NCBI GenBank assembly: GCA_963781035.1
Contig: CAWAEN010000007.1
Span: forward strand, 558,001 to 622,000
Origin: SZUA-35 sp963781035
GTDB taxonomy: Bacteria > Actinomycetota > Acidimicrobiia > Acidimicrobiales > SZUA-35
Direction: 5' to 3'
Length of the DNA: 64,000 nt
Notes under the pieces: generated by a model
Databases searched by the model: none
The model's input: only the letters and a program-made list of their open reading frames with translations
Told to the model about the DNA's origin: nothing
Position numbers and translations under genes: made by a program
In this document: piece by piece, positions 19,000 through 27,767 of the stretch
Layout: the number at the start of each line of letters is the position of its first letter
How positions within the stretch are numbered: position 1 is the first letter of the stretch

Positions 19000-21466
19000 T
19001 CAGCGATCCAACGACGCGGCGATGACGCTGGCGATCTGCTCGACCTGCGGCAGACGTCATGGCCAGGGGGATTCGCATGTCGATCAGTGTCGCCAGAACC
19101 TCCGCGGCCCGAGGCACGGATTGTTCGGGGGCGTATCGCCAGTGATCGAAACGACTCGTGAATCCGTGCGGATGCTCGGATCCAAACCATTTCAGCGCGA
19201 CGCCCGATGATGCGGCGCGCTGAACGAAGGCCGCGATGTCCGGATGATCGACGTTGAATTGGATCGACGATGCGACGAACTGCTCACGCTGGTCTCGCTC
19301 GGGAACCCGAACTCCGTCGAGCTGTCCGAGGCGCTCGGCGAGCTGGGCGTACCGTGCGTTCCAAACCTCGGCGCGCTCGGCGAGCAATCCCAGCTGTGGT
19401 CGAGCCAGCGCCGCGGTCAGGGCACTCATCCGCATCGAGAAGTTGGGTGTGGTGAGTCGATGTCGTTCGAAGACATCATCGCCGGGTCGGGCTCCGTGTT
19501 GTCCGTAGAGCATGTACGAACCCGACAGCAGAATCGCCCGAGCCGCGAGGTCCTCGTCGTCGGTGACGAGCAGGCCACCTTCTCCCGAGTTGACGTGTTT
19601 GAACGTTTGGGTACTGAAGCATCCAGCAATCCCGAACGTCCCGGTCAGACGACCGTCCCATCCTCCGCCCATCGTGTGGGCGCAGTCCTCGATCACGGTG
19701 ATGCCGAGCTCGGCGCAGACCGCCATGACGTCGTCGAGATCGGGAATGTGCCCTCGCATGTACGACAGGAGCAGCCACTTGGCGCCCGTCGACTCGTGTT
19801 GACGGCGGAGGTCATCGAGGTCGATGTGATAGTCGGTGGTGATGTCGACGAACACGGGTTGGGCCCCGGCATGGGCGATCGCCCCCGGTACCGGAGCGAG
19901 GGTGAACGCGTTCATCAGCACCTTGTCGTCACGCTCGACGCCAGCCGCGATCAACGCAGCGGCCAGCGACGCCCCACAGCTGTTGAACGCAACACAGAAA
20001 CGGCGGCCGACGAGCGCGGCGAATTCTTCTTCGAGAAGCGCGGCGTCCATCTGCTCGGCGCCGGACTCGCCATATCGAAACAGCTTCCCCGACTCGAGGA
20101 GCTGTTGCACTCGTCGGACGGCTTCGTCGGGCAGCGGCTCTTGGACGGTGAAGTCGAGGTCGACTGTCGGCGCCTGCGTCGCAGCGCTGGTCGTGATCTG
20201 CTCGGCGCGAAGATCGGCAGATCGGGCGTGTCCTTCCATTCCCTCGTAGCGAGAGATTCGTGCCGCCAGTTCGCCCTGCCGTTGCGCAGCCTCGGGTGTG
20301 AGTTCTTGATAGGTGAGCTGCTTCAAGAACTTGAGGACGTTCAGTCCGCCGGTGTACCGGGCGGCTCGCCGCGTGGGGAGGATGTGGTTTGGACCCGCGC
20401 TCTTGTCGCCGAAGGTCACGGTCGCCTCTTCGCCGAGGAAGAGTGATCCGTAGTTCGTGAGGCGTTCGTGCCACCAGGAAAGATCGGTGGCCATCACCTG
20501 GAGGTGTTCGGCGGCGTACTCGTCACAGACCGCAGCTGCTTCCTCCCGTGTGTCGGCCACGATGATCTCGCCGTGGTGTTCCCATGCGGTCAACGCCGAG
20601 GATCGGGCCGGCTCGGGGAGGTCTCCTGGCGAGCTCGGGGACTCGCAGCGCCACCTCGGCTGCCAGTTCGGTCGAGGTCGTGACCAGCCAGACGGGCGAG
20701 TCCGGCCCGTGTTCTGCCTGGCCGACCAGGTCGGTCGCCACACGATGGGGGTCTGCGGTCTCGTCGGCCACGATCATCGATTCGGTCGGACCAGCGATCA
20801 CGTCGATGCCGACCTCGCCGAACAGCTGGCGTTTGGCTTCGGCCACGAATGCGTTGCCCGGGCCGACGATCATGTCGGCCGGTTTCTCGGTGAAGAGCCC
20901 GAACGCAAGCGAAGCGATTGCCTGCACCCCGCCGAGGCCGAGAATCACGTCGGCTCCGGCAATGTCGGCTGCCGCCAGAATCGCCGGATGCACGCCGCCG
21001 CGATCGTCTCGCGCCGGCGAGGCAACAACGATCGTCTCGACCCCGGCAACGCTCGAGGTCGTGATGCTCATCAGTGCCGATGCGATGTGCGCAAAACGGC
21101 CGGCGGGCACGTAGCAGCCCGAGACGTTCACCGGCACCAGCCGGTGGCCAGCTCGTAGACCGGGGCTGATTTCGACCTCGAAGGGCTGGAGCGACGCTCG
21201 TTGGGCACGAGCGAACGAGCGGATGTTTCGGTGGGCTTCGGTGATGTCGTCGAGCACCGTCGGGGCGAGGGTGTCCGAGCAGCCCGCACTGCGCTTTCTT
21301 CGACGACGATGGGTCCGTCCCACCCGTCGAAGTCACGGGCGAGGGTCCTGGCTTCGTCCTCACCGCGCTCGCGCAGTCCGGCGATCATGTCGCGGACCTT
21401 CTCCGAGACTTCCTGGTCAGCGGTCTCTGTTCCGACCGACCGTCGCTTCAGGTACGAGTGCGTCAT
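19000..21466 (-). CDS. Histidinol dehydrogenase-family domain fused to DegT/DnrJ/EryC1 aminotransferase (three frameshifts)
   Basis: The ATG at 21466 overlaps the stop of the demethylase gene (ATGA). The first about 420 residues are HisD-like: VNVSGCYVPAGR, GLGGVQAIASLAFG, metal ligands in GQAEHGPDS, catalytic Glu-His in AEHLQVMATD, GPNHILPT and the closing EGMEGHA. Without a stop, the frame continues through a linker (about 20150-20195) into a complete DegT aminotransferase: GKLFRYGES, VAFNSCGASLAAALIAAGVE, VIEDCAHTMGG and the PLP-lysine region TFKHVNSGEGG. Frameshifts lie at about 21280 and 20620 (HisD part) and 19035 (last residues VEQIASVIAASLDR); the domain junction itself needs none. 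HisD homologues oxidise amino or hydroxy alcohols to acids; DegT enzymes transaminate a keto or aldehyde group. I know of no characterised fusion of this kind. Confidence 0.8.
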
Positions 21467-23910
21467 GCCGACGCGTCGGTTCGTGGACGGAGATGCTCGG
21501 GGTCGAACATCGGTTCTGAGCGGACGGTCGCGCTGCAACGTTGGCCGATCACCTCGAGGCTGAGCTCGGCACCTGGTTCAGACCAGGCGGGTTCCACGTA
21601 CCCCATGGCGATGTTGATCCCCATGTGATGGCCGTAGGCACCGCTCGTGACCACCCCGACGAGTTCGTCGCCGGCGTAGATCGGATCTCCCGTGTGCGCC
21701 GACGCTGTGTGGTTGTCGACCTCCATGGCCACGAACACCCGCCGGTGTCCCGCATCGCGCTGGGCTGCGATGGCGTCACGCCCCTGGAACTCCTTGTCCA
21801 TGTTGACGAATCGGTCAAGCCTTGCTTCGAGCACGGTGAACTCGGTGTGCAGGTCGCTCTTCCATGCCCGATAGTTCTTCTCGAGGCGCATCGACTCGGT
21901 CGCCAACAGCCCGAAGTCGACGATCCCGAGTTCGGCGCCGGCGGCATGAATCGCTTCGTACACGGGCCGCGACGCCTCCATCGGCATGTGCAACTCCCAA
22001 CCCAGATCACCGGTGAACCCGAGGCGAAGCGCAACGACCTCGAAGCCACAGATCTCGATCGTGCGAGTGGCGAGCCACGGGAACGATTTGTTGTCGAGCG
22101 GAAAGTCCGTGATCGACGAAAGCACCACCCGTGCATTTGGCCCGGCGATCATGAGGGCGTTGTGGTCGTGGGTGAGGTTTGTGATCGTGACGCTCTCCGG
22201 TGGGTTTGCGTCGGTGAGAACGTCGAGGTCGTGCCACTCGGCCGCCGCTGCGCTGAGCAGCCAGAAGCTGTCCTCGGAGAGCCGCGTCATCGTGAACTCG
22301 GACAGGAAGCGACCTTGGTCATCGCTGACATAGGCCAGTGAGGTTCGGCCGACGGCCGGGATACGTCCTGCGGTGAGACGGTCGAACCAGGCGATGGCGT
22401 CGGCACCCTGCACGAGGAACCGGGTGAACCCGCTGATTTCGGCGACGCCGACGTTCGACCGCACCGCTTGGACCTCGCGACCGACCTGCTCGTGATGGGT
22501 CGAGAACCGAAACGCCGGGATGTGTTCGAAGTCGTTGTCGGCCGGATGGAAGTACAAGCTCCGCTCCCAGCCGTTGATCGCCCCGAACTCGGCTCCCTTG
22601 GCCGCCAACACCTCTGTCAACGGCGTGGTCTTGGCTCGACGACCAGCGGGACGATGTTCATCGGGGTGATCGAACACGAACTCTCGCTGGTATTCCTCGA
22701 CGGCCTTCTTCGATGCGTACGCCTCGTCGGCGTACTGGGTGAAGCGGCGCGGGTCGAGCACCCACGTGTCCCACTCCGATTGACCGTCGACGATGATCTC
22801 GGCGAGCACCTTGCCGAGGCCTCCGCCCTCGCCGATACCGGCACGCAAACCCAGCATGCAATAGGCATTGCGCCGACCGGGCAGCCGTCCGACCAGTGGA
22901 GCACCATCACCGGAGTAGGTGATGGGGCCGTTCACGACCGAGGAGATGCCGGCGGTCTGGAGCACCGGCATCCGATCGAAGATTCGCATCATGTTGTCTT
23001 CGAGCCGGTCGAGATCCGGTGGTTCGAGCTTGTTCGTGAAGTCGACGGGAATGTCTTTCCTGCCCCAGGTCTTGCAGCCTTGTTCGTAGACACCAACGAG
23101 TAGTCCGTGGTGTTCCTGCCGGCTGTAGAAGTCGTCGCCGGGGTCGCGGATGAGCGGGACCCGCCGACCGAGTTCGGCCAACTCGGGCAACTCCTCGGTG
23201 ATGAAGTATTGGTGCTCCATCGATGAGACGGCGGCCTCGAGGCCGTAGAAGTTGCCGACCTGATGCACGCGGTATCCGGCCGCGTTGACGATGCTCTCGC
23301 ATTCGATGTCGCCCTGATTCGTGTGAACGATCCATCCGTCGTCTGTCTGAGTGAGTCCGGTGCAGTCGGTGAAGCGGTAGGCCTGGCCGCCGTTCTTTCG
23401 GCCGGCGTGCACCAATCCGTTGACAAGCCCGGTGGGGTCGATGTCGCCGTCGATGGGGTCCCACAGCCCGCAGGTCAAGCCAGTCACGTCGAGCAGCGGA
23501 TGCGCTTCTGCCATCTCGCTGGGAGAGATGACCTCGAAGTCGACCCCCATTCCTTTCGCCATGCCAACGAAGTGCGAGTACCCGTCGAAGTCCTGCTGGT
23601 CGTAACCGAGACGGATGCCACCATCGTCGCGCCGATAGGTGATCGGGCGATCAGGGTCAGCGGCGAGTGTCGTATAGAGCTCGCAGGAGTACTTCTTCAG
23701 GCCCACCATGGTTTGGACGGTTCCGAACTGGGTGACCTGGCCTGCTGAGTGCCAGGTCGTGCCCGAGGCCCACTCGTCTCGTTCAATGAGGACGACATCG
23801 GACCATCCATGCGTTGTCAGATGGTAGAAGGTGCTCGCCCCGCCGACGCCACCGCCGATCACGACCACTCGAGCCCGAGTGGGAAAGTTGTCGTATCTGG
23901 GGCTGTTCAT
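21463..23910 (-). CDS. FAD-dependent oxidoreductase/GcvT fusion (dimethylglycine/sarcosine dehydrogenase-like)
   Basis: The ATG at 23910 follows AGGAGG with 8-base spacing. The 815-residue protein has an N-terminal FAD domain (VVVIGGGVGGASTFYHL, then SGTTWHSAGQV, whose histidine matches the covalent flavin site of DMGDH). A central FAO_M segment covers about residues 370-430 and GcvT-type aminomethyltransferase domains about 430-815 (LGFTGDLGWELHMP). Such enzymes oxidatively demethylate N-methyl amines and pass the carbon to tetrahydrofolate. It is intact, is first in an operon with the HisD-DegT fusion (ATGA overlap) and faces a divergent LysR gene. The exact amine is unknown. Confidence 0.9.
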   Translation of the reverse strand: MNSPRYDNFPTRARVVVIGGGVGGASTFYHLTTHGWSDVVLIERDEWASGTTWHSAGQVTQFGTVQTMVGLKKYSCELYTTLAADPDRPITYRRDDGGIRLGYDQQDFDGYSHFVGMAKGMGVDFEVISPSEMAEAHPLLDVTGLTCGLWDPIDGDIDPTGLVNGLVHAGRKNGGQAYRFTDCTGLTQTDDGWIVHTNQGDIECESIVNAAGYRVHQVGNFYGLEAAVSSMEHQYFITEELPELAELGRRVPLIRDPGDDFYSRQEHHGLLVGVYEQGCKTWGRKDIPVDFTNKLEPPDLDRLEDNMMRIFDRMPVLQTAGISSVVNGPITYSGDGAPLVGRLPGRRNAYCMLGLRAGIGEGGGLGKVLAEIIVDGQSEWDTWVLDPRRFTQYADEAYASKKAVEEYQREFVFDHPDEHRPAGRRAKTTPLTEVLAAKGAEFGAINGWERSLYFHPADNDFEHIPAFRFSTHHEQVGREVQAVRSNVGVAEISGFTRFLVQGADAIAWFDRLTAGRIPAVGRTSLAYVSDDQGRFLSEFTMTRLSEDSFWLLSAAAAEWHDLDVLTDANPPESVTITNLTHDHNALMIAGPNARVVLSSITDFPLDNKSFPWLATRTIEICGFEVVALRLGFTGDLGWELHMPMEASRPVYEAIHAAGAELGIVDFGLLATESMRLEKNYRAWKSDLHTEFTVLEARLDRFVNMDKEFQGRDAIAAQRDAGHRRVFVAMEVDNHTASAHTGDPIYAGDELVGVVTSGAYGHHMGINIAMGYVEPAWSEPGAELSLEVIGQRCSATVRSEPMFDPEHLRPRTDASA

Positions 23911-23967
23911 GGGCCAATCCTCCTCTCGGGGGATACCGGGCACAAGGTCCAAAGCTGCACGCCACCC

Positions 23968-23982
23968 ATAACTCTGCGTTAT
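23968..23982. promoter_or_regulatory. Candidate LysR operator (T-N11-A inverted repeat)
   Basis: ATAAC-TCTGC-GTTAT is a perfect 5-bp inverted repeat that also fits the T-N11-A rule for LysR-type regulators. It lies in the 87-bp gap between the divergent LysR gene (start 23998) and the demethylase operon (start 23910), 16 bp before the regulator start. This suggests autoregulation plus control of the operon. Confidence 0.65.
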
Positions 23983-23997
23983 GTCTATGGTTGAACC

Positions 23998-24921
23998 ATG
24001 CGCCAGCTCCTCCGCCGGGTTCCTCAGCTCCATCGGCTCGCCGTGTTCGACGCAGTGGCGTCCGCAGGCAACTTCACGTCGGCAGCTCGCGAACTCCAGG
24101 TCAGCCAGCCCGCCGTGTCGCGTCACATGGCGGCACTGGCCCGCGAGCTCGGTATCGAACTGTTCGAACGATCAGGCCGTTCGTTCGTGCTCACCAGCAG
24201 AGGACGAGGGCTGGCCGATGCGGTCGAAGCGGCCTTCTCCACCCTGGAGCGGGCACTCGCCGAGATCGACGACCGGCCGGACGCATTTGTTCTGGCCATT
24301 CAGCCGGCGATGGCCACCACGTGGGTGGTGCCCCTGCTCGATCAACTCGAGACGGTGGCCGGCGCAGAAATCAGACTTCGCATTTTCGAGCGAAGCGCCG
24401 AGCTCGACTCGAGCGAGTGGGACATGGCCATTGTTCCGGGCACCGGAAACTGGGCCGGATGGGAGTCCACGATGCTGTTCCGCGAAGCCGTCAGACCGTT
24501 CGCCGCGGCAAGCCTCGCCGCAGACCTGGGCCTTGGGCCCGATACGGCTCTCACCGAGCTCGTCAACCACAACTTGCTCCACATCGACGGCGACGGACGG
24601 CCGAACATGACGTGGCGAGAATGGTTCGCCGAAGCGGGCGACGCCCTCACGCCGGCGAAACCGAGGTTGGTGTACAACGCCTATCCCACGGTCATCCAAG
24701 AGGCCCTCGCCGGTAACGGGATCGCGCTCGGTTGGCAGCACCTGCTGAGCGACATGGTGGAACGGGGCCTCCTCGTTCCCGTCGGGCCCGTCGTGCAGCG
24801 CCGACACGGCGGGCATCACGTGTGCTGGCGCGTCGGGCGTGCCGACGATCGCCATCGAGCAATTCTCGATCGGTTGCAGTCGGAAATCGCGGGCTCCTCC
24901 GCGGCCTTCGCCGAAGGCTGA
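23998..24921 (+). CDS. LysR-family transcriptional regulator (GcvA-like)
   Basis: The 307-residue protein starts with a LysR winged helix (LHRLAVFDAVASAGNFTSAA, then VSQPAVSRHMAALARELGIE) and continues with the periplasmic-binding-like effector domain, in GcvA order (a DGRPNMTWREWFAEAG segment and IALGWQHLLSDMVERGLLV). GcvA-type regulators respond to amino acids such as glycine. It is divergent from the demethylase/HisD-DegT operon and is probably its regulator. It is intact. Confidence 0.92.
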   Translation: MRQLLRRVPQLHRLAVFDAVASAGNFTSAARELQVSQPAVSRHMAALARELGIELFERSGRSFVLTSRGRGLADAVEAAFSTLERALAEIDDRPDAFVLAIQPAMATTWVVPLLDQLETVAGAEIRLRIFERSAELDSSEWDMAIVPGTGNWAGWESTMLFREAVRPFAAASLAADLGLGPDTALTELVNHNLLHIDGDGRPNMTWREWFAEAGDALTPAKPRLVYNAYPTVIQEALAGNGIALGWQHLLSDMVERGLLVPVGPVVQRRHGGHHVCWRVGRADDRHRAILDRLQSEIAGSSAAFAEG

Positions 24922-25004
24922 CGCGTCCCTTCGTTCGATCGAACAGTTGCGCTCAGTATCGACGGGCCTCGACGTTGCAGAGTGATTGACCTACGGTCGC
25001 AACC

Positions 25005-25571
25005 GTGAGCGAAAATCTGCGCAACTACGTCAAGGCCGTGTATTCCTTCGAGCACGTCCTCAAGTCGGCCAAGGACACGGTGTATCGCAGGAAGGCGCCG
25101 TGTCCCGGTTGGACCGGCGAGGACGTCTACGTGCACGCAATGGGCAATCTGAAGATGATCCACGCCTTCGCCACGACCGGTCACGGTCCGAAGTCGTCGC
25201 CGAAGCTTGGCAAGGATCCCGTTCGGGCCTGGGAGAAGCTGCGAGATCAGACGCTCGAGGCGCTCGATCAGCCTGGTGTGTTGCAGGGGACCGCACACGA
25301 GCCGTTCGGCCCCGATTTCGGCTCCGTCCCGGTCGACGGCCTCGTCGGTTTCATGGCGGCCGAACTCGCCGTCCACGTGTGGGACATGGCGAGAACGGCC
25401 AGGGTCGACGAACGGCTCGACCCAGCACTCGTGCGGTTCACGAATGCAACGTGGCGGTCGCTCGGTGAAGAGGTACTGAGGATGGAGAACATGTTCGGGC
25501 CGCGGATCCCCTCGGAGCGAACCGCCGACGCCCAGACCAAGCTTCTGAACTTCCTGGGTCGTCAGGTCTGA
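25005..25571 (+). CDS. Mycothiol/DinB-like maleylpyruvate isomerase family protein (TIGR03086-type)
   Basis: The GTG start at 25005 gives 188 residues of the DinB-like metal-binding four-helix bundle common in actinobacteria: CPGWTGEDVYVHAMGNLKMI (first metal histidine) and ELAVHVWDMARTAR, which corresponds to the usual E(l)xxHgWDLArA motif with the other ligands. Members use mycothiol or another thiol in isomerase or transferase reactions; most are uncharacterised. It is intact. Confidence 0.75.
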   Translation: MSENLRNYVKAVYSFEHVLKSAKDTVYRRKAPCPGWTGEDVYVHAMGNLKMIHAFATTGHGPKSSPKLGKDPVRAWEKLRDQTLEALDQPGVLQGTAHEPFGPDFGSVPVDGLVGFMAAELAVHVWDMARTARVDERLDPALVRFTNATWRSLGEEVLRMENMFGPRIPSERTADAQTKLLNFLGRQV

Positions 25572-25707
25572 GCCGAGTCGGCGACCGTGGCGAATCGCCC
25601 GGCGCCGAGCTCGCGATCGGTGTCATCGGCGTGCCCTCCCCCGCCATCGTGCGCCAGCAACTAGCGTTGATCCATCTCGTGCGCGCCCGCGCCAACAAGG
25701 AGAATCT

Positions 25708-26912
<1,205 letters not shown>

Positions 26913-26929
<17 letters not shown>

Positions 26930-27023
26930 CCACGAACACAGTGCCAGACGCGTCGACGGCCACCCCGTCGATGTAGCCGGACTCATCGTCGGCAAGGTCA
27001 GCGACCACGCCCGGCGGCAGCAT
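26913..27023 (-). CDS. Possible 36-aa peptide or gene fragment
   Basis: A 37-codon minus-strand frame from the ATG at 27023 (MLPPGVVADLADDESGYIDG..., ending FVVKRLT) has normal codon choice and lies in the gap between threonine synthase and the toxin-antitoxin pair. It overlaps the end of the threonine synthase gene. No family is recognised. It could be the C-terminal remnant of a larger gene. Confidence 0.25.
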
Positions 27024-27047
27024 GCGCCATTGCCAATCACGGCAGAA

Positions 27048-27065
27048 TGTAGTAACGTTCCTACA
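27048..27065. promoter_or_regulatory. Operator palindrome of the toxin-antitoxin operon
   Basis: TGTAGTAACGTTCCTACA is an 18-bp near-perfect palindrome (16 of 18 positions symmetrical), 17 bp before the antitoxin ATG. A possible -35 box TTGCCA at 27030-27035 places the -10 region inside the palindrome. This is the expected layout for autorepression by the antitoxin-toxin complex. Confidence 0.7.
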
Positions 27066-27082
27066 AACAGATGGGAGGTGAT

Positions 27083-27340
27083 ATGACGACAAGGAAGCTC
27101 ACCAGTCGAGAATTCAACCAAGACACCGGCGGCGCCAAAACCGCAGCCAAAGACGGCCCCGTCTACATCACCGACAGAGGCGAACCATCGCACGTACTGC
27201 TCACATTCGCCGACTACCAACGGCTCGCAGCCAACCGACCGAGCATCATCGAACTCCTCGCCCAGCCGCCGGGTATCGAAGACATCGACTTTCACGCCCC
27301 CGCCTCCACCGACACCGCCACGCCCGCCGACTTCGACTGA
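27083..27340 (+). CDS. Antitoxin, Phd/YefM family
   Basis: From the ATG at 27083, behind GGGAGGTGAT, come 85 residues with the Phd/YefM DNA-binding part (KLTSREFNQDTGGAKTAA, VYITDRGEPSHVLLTFADYQ) and an acidic toxin-binding tail. Its TGA overlaps the toxin ATG (TGATG). It should neutralise the PIN toxin and repress the operon at the upstream palindrome. Confidence 0.9.
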   Translation: MTTRKLTSREFNQDTGGAKTAAKDGPVYITDRGEPSHVLLTFADYQRLAANRPSIIELLAQPPGIEDIDFHAPASTDTATPADFD

Positions 27341-27759
27341 TGTTCGTCCTCGACACAAACGTCGTCGCCGAACTCCGCAAAGCAGCCAGCGGACGCGCGA
27401 ACAGCGGCGTCACCGACTGGGCAAACAGCGTGTCCGCAACACTCATGTTCCTGTCAGTCATCTGCCTCCACGAACTCGAACACGGAGTCCTGCTCGCCGA
27501 ACGCAGCGACCCAACCAAAGGAGCAGTCCTCCGGACCTGGCTCGACACCAGCGTCAATCCCGCCTTCGCTGACCGTCTCCTGCCAATCAACGCCGAGATC
27601 GCCCGCCAATCGGCCGCGTTACACGTACCCGACCCTGCACCCTTCAGAGACGCACTCATCGCGGCCACCGCCCTTCATCACGACATGACGGTGATCACCC
27701 GCAACACCAGCGACTTCGAACGTTTCACAAATCTGACGGTCACAAACCCCTGGACCTGA
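27340..27759 (+). CDS. PIN-domain toxin, VapC/FitB type
   Basis: The ATG at 27340 overlaps the antitoxin stop. The 139 residues form a PIN ribonuclease with the expected acidic residues: Asp in FVLDTNVVAEL, Glu in HELEHGV, Asp in FRDALIAATA and the late Asn/Asp in VITRNTSDFERF. VapC/FitB toxins cut tRNA or other RNA when the antitoxin is lost. It is intact. Confidence 0.93.
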   Translation: MFVLDTNVVAELRKAASGRANSGVTDWANSVSATLMFLSVICLHELEHGVLLAERSDPTKGAVLRTWLDTSVNPAFADRLLPINAEIARQSAALHVPDPAPFRDALIAATALHHDMTVITRNTSDFERFTNLTVTNPWT

Positions 27760-27767
27760 CAGACCCT

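Noticed and set aside
19244..20446. 400-codon plus-strand open frame
   Set aside because: Antisense of the DegT aminotransferase domain.
18417..20743. Histidine biosynthesis operon
   Set aside because: Although HisD-like, the gene is fused to DegT and surrounded by demethylase and macro-domain genes; no hisC, hisB, hisH, hisA or hisF is near.
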